Assembly: GCA_021927905.1 (NCBI GenBank)
Contig: BLLK01000075.1
Location: 1 to 64,000, forward strand
DNA length: 64,000 nt
Source: Chaetoceros tenuissimus
Taxonomy: Eukaryota; Bacillariophyta; Thalassiosirophyceae; Chaetocerotales; Chaetocerotaceae
Direction of reading: 5' to 3'
A program made the position numbers and the translations under genes. The notes beneath the pieces were generated by a model. That model was not told the DNA's origin, made no database searches, and saw nothing but the letters and a program-made list of their open reading frames with translations. Numbering within the stretch: position 1 is the first letter of the stretch; each line of letters begins with the position of its first letter. Positions 59,059-64,000 of this stretch are shown here, in pieces.

Positions 59059-61248
59059 TCAAAAGAGACCGTAATACTCATCGTCCATGTCCAAATCAGG
59101 ATCGCTGTCTTCATTTTCCTCCGATACCTCATGCATGATCAATCCTCTTTCCCCATTCAAATCTAGTTCATCCATACTACAACCTCGATCTGTACATGAA
59201 TCTAATAATGCTGCCCAATGGCGACATGTACGAAGCACCGTTTGATCACCTACAATAATAAGTCCTCGTTTGGCTCTTGTAATTGCAACATTCAACCGCC
59301 TCGAGTCTCGAAGAAACCCCAATTCTTTCAATTGATTGGACCTTACTGCTGAGAAAATGACTACATCTGTTTCTTGTCCTTGAAATGAATCAACTGTTCC
59401 CACTTTTATATGTTGCATTTGACTTTTGTAAATGGAATTACTGGATAATTCCGCTCTCATGATTTGTACTTGCTTGGAATATGGAGTAATGATGGAAATG
59501 TTTCGAGGATCAATTTCATCTGCGAGAATGAGTTTGCGTACAATCCCCATAATTACTTGTACTTCTTTTGGATTCGATCTTCCACCAAAGTTATGGGCTA
59601 CTTCTAAATCTTTACCAACATTAATGAAAGCAAGAGGCTCTTTTGCATTGGGCCATGGAAATCCTAGGGGAGGCAGCTGATTTAATTCACTTGCTCCGTC
59701 TTGTGCACATTTGACGAGGCCATCGTAAAAGTATTTACTAGGATGCTCTAGTAATGCTGGAGGCATTCGATATTGTTCCTTCAATGTAAACTGTGGTACA
59801 CCAATCTTTTCCAATCTAGCCATGGGTGATATTCCAATCGTTTGCCTCAGTTCAGAGTTTTGTGAGGTAACAGTTGGCGGAAGCTGTCTAGTATCTCCCA
59901 CCAAAATGACTTGCCTAGCCTTGGATGCAGATAATGCACATACCAAAGCAGGTTCAGTAGTTTGAGCAGCCTCGTCTAATACTACGATTGGAAACTCAAC
60001 ACCTGTCTCATCACTAGCTAATAATTGTTGAGCTCCAATACAACTGGTTACAACAACCGGTGCACTTTTGATAATCATATCTTGTACATCACTAATATAT
60101 CTCTTGACATCAAACAATGCTGCTTGACGAGTTTGACTATCATTCTCCATGTTACTAGCTTCTTGTCGTAGCCTCATGACTTCCGGCATCTTTTCCGAAA
60201 TTGCAATAATGGTCCGATGTTGTACATTTGAAGAGACTGACGCTGGTCTTCCCGACCTTACTGCTTGTACATTCATTTGCAATAATGCCTCTAATAGTAC
60301 ATCCGCTGCACCATTGGAGTGTGTTACTGCCAATACTCTAGGCTTGACTTTTACTTCTTTTTCATTATTCTCATTATTTGACAATGGCTTCATACTCATT
60401 CTCAAAGCAGTAGATATCAAGAGGGCAGCCACTCTAGTTTTACCAGTTCCGGGAGGTCCCCTAATCATGGCTATATTCTTTTGCAATCCCCATAGGATGG
60501 CCTCCTTTTGAGACTCATTGGGCTGAAACGAAGTAGCATCAATAGCTTTATCCATGGCTTGTTGTATTTCATCTTGTAAATTGTCAACATTAAAATGCGA
60601 TGGTATTCTATTTCCAATTTCTTGAGACTTGCTAGGATCAGCATATAATTCCGCAAGCAATTTAGCAGCATCACCTGCAATTCCTTTTCTCAACCGTTGC
60701 AATGAAGTCTTTTGAGCTTTCAATGGAGCTTGAGGAGCCGTTCGATCAATTCTCACCAAGTAAGCTCCATGCTTTCGCATTTCCCACAGGCCTTGAGGCC
60801 AACTTGCCCCGACACCCATTGTAAGCCAATCTTTCCCAACATCGACAACTAATCCTTCTCTCGGCATGGGATCTTTACCCTGATATCCCATCTCGGGTGT
60901 CAACACCAAGACATCACCTCGATTAAACTTATTTTTCAAATTCGTTTCACCATATTTGTATATCCTGACAATCTTTTCTCCATATAATTCCGTATCAGGT
61001 TCAGCATTGGCCTTAAAGATGGACATACCACTGGCTTCTAGACGTGATGGAGACCATGTCTTTCGTTTTAATTTTAAATCTTGTACATGTTCTTGATATT
61101 CTTCTGATAATAAATGTTCCCAATGAAACGCATAAGAATCTGCTGCATTTTGAATAGTTGATGGAAAAGTATTTGTTGTAGAAGAGGAGAATGATTTGAT
61201 CAATGGCAAACTATTCAAAAGAATGAATAGAGTACCAAAGATTCTCAT
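59059..61248 (-). CDS. IGHMBP2/UPF1-like superfamily 1 helicase, possibly organelle-targeted (729 aa)
   Basis: Single exon. A hydrophobic N terminus (FGTLFILLNSLPLIKSF) ends in KSF followed by Ser/Thr, similar to a diatom plastid presequence though the Ala before the SF is absent. An N-terminal beta-barrel-like region (about 85-170) resembles domain 1B of SMUBP2-type helicases. Motor motifs are: I, IRGPPGTGKT at 262-271; II, VVLDEAAQTTEPAL; III, LVGDTRQLPP; V, VGTVDSFQGQETD; VI, RLNVAITRAKRG. The DEAA box and the whole layout are typical of Upf1/IGHMBP2/Dna2-type enzymes unwinding RNA or DNA 5'-3'. Organelle location is inference. Confidence 0.9.
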   Translation of the reverse strand: MRIFGTLFILLNSLPLIKSFSSSTTNTFPSTIQNAADSYAFHWEHLLSEEYQEHVQDLKLKRKTWSPSRLEASGMSIFKANAEPDTELYGEKIVRIYKYGETNLKNKFNRGDVLVLTPEMGYQGKDPMPREGLVVDVGKDWLTMGVGASWPQGLWEMRKHGAYLVRIDRTAPQAPLKAQKTSLQRLRKGIAGDAAKLLAELYADPSKSQEIGNRIPSHFNVDNLQDEIQQAMDKAIDATSFQPNESQKEAILWGLQKNIAMIRGPPGTGKTRVAALLISTALRMSMKPLSNNENNEKEVKVKPRVLAVTHSNGAADVLLEALLQMNVQAVRSGRPASVSSNVQHRTIIAISEKMPEVMRLRQEASNMENDSQTRQAALFDVKRYISDVQDMIIKSAPVVVTSCIGAQQLLASDETGVEFPIVVLDEAAQTTEPALVCALSASKARQVILVGDTRQLPPTVTSQNSELRQTIGISPMARLEKIGVPQFTLKEQYRMPPALLEHPSKYFYDGLVKCAQDGASELNQLPPLGFPWPNAKEPLAFINVGKDLEVAHNFGGRSNPKEVQVIMGIVRKLILADEIDPRNISIITPYSKQVQIMRAELSSNSIYKSQMQHIKVGTVDSFQGQETDVVIFSAVRSNQLKELGFLRDSRRLNVAITRAKRGLIIVGDQTVLRTCRHWAALLDSCTDRGCSMDELDLNGERGLIMHEVSEENEDSDPDLDMDDEYYGLF

Positions 61249-61724
61249 TCTGTTGGCTTGTTGAATTAAATGAGGACCTCCCAGCTACGCAACGAAGGGT
61301 TGATGGTGGCATCCAGTTGTGAGGCCTCTCGTTGGTCGATTTGTTAGAAATGAATGGTAGAGAAATATTCAAGAGAATGAATAGAAAACATAAAACAATG
61401 ATGATGCTTGATGACGACACAGAATGACTCATATTTCTCTCGTGGCTAGGTTCAGTAGCTACATGAAAAACAGTTGCTGCTGTTATTGTTACTCTTGCGA
61501 TGGAAAATGGTGAAAAATATCTTTGGTGCTTACTAATCATGAGCAATCTTTGCAGATGGACTTGGACTTGCTGGAATTATAAAGCAAAACTCAACATTGT
61601 TGACTTTAAAAAACTGGGAACCATCATTTTTAAGTTCTTTGTCATTTATTTATGTTGCACTTATAAGGCTCATCTAACAGTAAAACTTCTTGCCTTGGAT
61701 TCAAGCAAGAAAGAAATATAGCTC
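61249..61724. other. Spacer with a possible small minus-strand frame
   Basis: About 480 bases. A 111-codon minus frame (61546-61211) overlaps the helicase start and holds a hydrophobic run near VLCFLFILLNISLPFI. Its DNA resembles the helicase presequence, with TCTATTCATTCT...TTGAAT shared, so a local duplication is possible. I do not call a gene. Confidence 0.5.
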
Positions 61725-63053
61725 TTAGGACACTCTTTTATCACAACCAATGCGTATATGTTCAACTGTAGGGGGGTTGGAGACTCTACCATATTCATAT
61801 GTCATTTTTTCCTTTTCATCTCCTGTCATAATTTCAAACTTTTCCTTACATTGAGCAATGTAATCTTTTCTCATTCCTGAATAAGAGAATCCCTTCCACA
61901 CAAACCAAAACAAAGTTGCTAACCAACCTGAAAACAACAATATCGCGGATGCAACGTCAAAGTAGTACGCATCACTCAGGTTGGCAGAAATGTAAATGCA
62001 AATCATCATCAATGCTTGAAGGAACATGCAAGAATAGATTACAACGTCTACCAACGTCAGGTGCGAGATCTCTGGCATCATGGTGGTTGTCACAAATTTG
62101 AACGCCACAGTAGTCAGTACCAAAGTGAAGACTGCTGCTTGGCGATCTCCAAGATCTTCCGGAGGTAATGCATAGGTAGCAAATGAGAGAAAACCAACTA
62201 AAGTCATGATAGCCATGACGTTCCATAATACAAAGTTTGGTTTGCGCTGTACAGTCAATGCCAAATATGCTCTACAGTATCGCGCACCGGTTGCTGACTC
62301 TGCAGCTTTCGACAGAAGTGGAAGTGAATCTTCATCCCAGTCATTACGATACGATAATAATCGTGGTGCTTTCAATTCAAATGTCTGACTAATGAATGAC
62401 TGTGAAGATATTTGTGTCGGCTTCTCTTTATCAAACGATAGTGCCACTTTTGTATGATCCCATCTACTCGTCACTCCAATGTGTAAATGTTGATAATCGA
62501 ATGGGAAGTCATTCATTTCATATCCTTCATGAAATATCCCTTTAATTCTTTTGCATTGCATCACTATAACTTTATCACCCTCATAATTCTCGATATCACA
62601 AGGTTTCAAAGAGACATCATAGGATGCAGATACATCATTATTGACCGCAAAGACTCGATACCACTCTTCTTTATCTGTGTCATCTTCTTCAAATAAATTT
62701 GTGAATCGAAGCTGTGGATCCCAAGGAAGCATTTCTTTCTTGAAACTCTCTTCTTTCTCAAAACTCTTTTCCTGTTTCTCTAAAAGTTTCTTCATCTTTT
62801 CAACGAGATTTTGTGTATCTTCTTCCCACGAAGCATATAAATTAAACCTGACACTAAAGCGCTGGTTGATGATATCCAACTCATTGATATTCCAAACAAA
62901 GAATGATAGCCTGACCTCTCTTCTTTGCTGCTCAGTGCCACCCGTGAAAGTATTGTGCAATTCATATACAAAATGCCCATTTGTAGCTTCATCTTCAGAC
63001 ACAGGAGTTGCTACTCGTGTAGTTTTGCGATTGTTGTGCTTCCTCAAACCCAT
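61725..63053 (-). CDS. Pentameric ligand-gated ion channel (Cys-loop receptor superfamily)
   Basis: 442 residues, single exon. A beta-rich ligand-binding domain (about 25-265) contains MNDFPFDYQ at 180-188, the family's signature loop. It lacks the flanking disulfide Cys pair, as in prokaryotic relatives such as GLIC and ELIC. Four membrane helices follow: about 274-295, 303-324 (the expected pore helix), 333-357 and 366-388. An unusual Glu/Lys-rich insertion (about 78-110) interrupts the N-terminal part. The frame starts MGLRKHNNRK without a signal peptide, which is odd because this domain is normally outside; an upstream exon may be missing. Ligand and ion are unknown. It is intact and the fold assignment is strong. 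Confidence 0.85.
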   Translation of the reverse strand: MGLRKHNNRKTTRVATPVSEDEATNGHFVYELHNTFTGGTEQQRREVRLSFFVWNINELDIINQRFSVRFNLYASWEEDTQNLVEKMKKLLEKQEKSFEKEESFKKEMLPWDPQLRFTNLFEEDDTDKEEWYRVFAVNNDVSASYDVSLKPCDIENYEGDKVIVMQCKRIKGIFHEGYEMNDFPFDYQHLHIGVTSRWDHTKVALSFDKEKPTQISSQSFISQTFELKAPRLLSYRNDWDEDSLPLLSKAAESATGARYCRAYLALTVQRKPNFVLWNVMAIMTLVGFLSFATYALPPEDLGDRQAAVFTLVLTTVAFKFVTTTMMPEISHLTLVDVVIYSCMFLQALMMICIYISANLSDAYYFDVASAILLFSGWLATLFWFVWKGFSYSGMRKDYIAQCKEKFEIMTGDEKEKMTYEYGRVSNPPTVEHIRIGCDKRVS

Positions 63054-63540
63054 TTAAAGATTTAGAATTGGCTCTTTTAAGTCGCTCTTGCATAAGAAGT
63101 TTGCAGGTGCCTTGGCTTCTTCAAACTTCTGATCAAACTGCAGATTTGCGTTTTCAGTTTTAGCGATTTTCATAAGAGTTTCATAGCTTTCCACTGCGGG
63201 ACTGGGATGATAAAGAAGAAGGAGAAAGAGGAGCGGAAAAGAGGGAGATTCCTCATTTCTAATGGCTAGAACGAGTAGCTACTAAAGAGGCGAAAGTGAA
63301 AATGCATACGTACGTACATCGTAAAAATTGAAGTTCGTTTTGCTGACGTGTAATTTAAACTGTCTATGTTAGCTGTAAAAAGGGAGAAATAGGCCATTTT
63401 ATATTCTCTTTGCATTTCGGAGAAACAAATCAAAAATTGCATTGCACAGAAGTTGAAAAGTTGAAAATACAAACCTTGAGCTATCAGCCATACAATAGTT
63501 TCACCGATAATTGAAATAAGTAGAGTTTATTGTTATCGAC
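63054..63540. other. Divergent spacer between channel and transporter genes
   Basis: About 490 bases; the channel start (-) and the transporter start (+) diverge from here. CGTACGTAC lies near 63308 and TGACGTG near 63344. No gene is supported. Confidence 0.6.
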
Positions 63541-64000
63541 ATGATCAACTTTACACCGCTTGAAAGCACTTTAGGAGGAGCTATTATAGGTAAGTTACTA
63601 CTATTTGTTGTAGAAAATGCATCAAAAGTATTCTTCAATATATTCTCCGATGACAAGGCTAGCCCCAAAGCTATCAAGGAGCCAAAATACGTTCGAACCT
63701 TGAAATAACCTTTTCATACACCATATCGCTCACGTGCCTTCTTTTTCTAGGTATTGCTGCTGCCATACTGCTACTTGGAAATGGTGACATACTAGGATGC
63801 TCAGGAATAGTCTCCTCCTTATTTCTAAAACCCAAAGAAACTCTCTCATCTCAAAACATTTGGAAGTTTGTACATCTAGGAACCTTCCTATTGACTTCCA
63901 CCCTTTATCATTTCTTTATACTACGGCAAGATTCATCAGCTTACGCAGTTCCAACAGTAGGAACTGTTCGCGTCCCAAATACTCTGGCTCACATCATCGG
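63541..64000 (+). CDS. YeeE/YedE-type (sulfur transport domain) membrane protein, 5' part
   Basis: Exon 1 is 63541-63589 (MINFTPLESTLGGAIIG) and exon 2 starts at 63751 after a 161-bp GTAAGT...TCTAG intron; it runs off the window. The join G|GT gives GGAIIG then IAAAILLLGNGDILGCSGI, the first inverted repeat helix pair typical of YeeE/YedE proteins, which import thiosulfate or related sulfur compounds in bacteria. A second hydrophobic segment follows at WKFVHLGTFLLTSTLYHFFIL. Only about 100 residues are visible, so the family is likely but substrate and total length cannot be judged. The gene is incomplete only because the window ends. Confidence 0.7.

Noticed and set aside
61211-61546. 111-aa minus frame with a hydrophobic stretch
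   Set aside because: Overlaps the helicase start; similarity to the helicase presequence suggests duplicated DNA, not a gene.

Overview
The window looks like nuclear DNA of a diatom, probably a centric species of the Chaetoceros or Thalassiosira kind. The genus is inference. The evidence is: AT-rich sequence, short GT-AG introns of about 60-160 bases, and two precursor proteins starting with a signal peptide followed by the diatom plastid motif (SSAF|TP on methionyl-tRNA synthetase, TSAF|QI on beta-ketoacyl-ACP synthase III). It also carries gene types common in diatoms: GAF-cyclases, BspA-like leucine-rich repeats, ShK and LNR modules. No tRNA, rRNA or CRISPR array was seen.

Layout. 1-8335 is a satellite of 34 monomers in two classes (239 and 253 bp) with extreme strand asymmetry. 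It abuts the tail of a fossil Ty1/copia pol (8336-8482). A broken PP2C phosphatase follows (8760-9352), then a 38-bp telomere-like minisatellite. Inside that minisatellite sits a complete-looking 7,034-bp DNA transposon (9601-16634) with 32-bp inverted ends. Its flanks are a 32-bp direct repeat, and it carries three genes: a spliced SWIM-domain transposase-like gene and two unrecognised genes on the other strand.

From 16.8 kb on the window is gene dense. Housekeeping and metabolic genes are plastid MetRS, an alanine aminotransferase fused to an EF-hand, proteasome subunit Rpn5, a UbiB/ABC1 kinase, KAS III and an IGHMBP2-like helicase. Signalling and membrane genes are three related GAF-nucleotide cyclases (one broken), a seven-helix receptor with two decayed relatives, a pentameric ligand-gated channel, an EF-hand/ShK membrane protein, an LNR membrane protein with a small frameshift, and TPR, LRR and ankyrin proteins. 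The 3' edge cuts a YeeE/YedE-type transporter.

How they fit together. Receptors, cyclases and a perfect TGACGTCA site in a divergent promoter suggest cyclic-nucleotide signalling, but nothing in the sequence links these parts directly. Gene decay by local duplication recurs: cyclase, receptor, TPR, ankyrin and PP2C relics are all present. The most novel candidate is the 7-kb transposon with its two cargo genes and unusual 32-bp flanking repeat.
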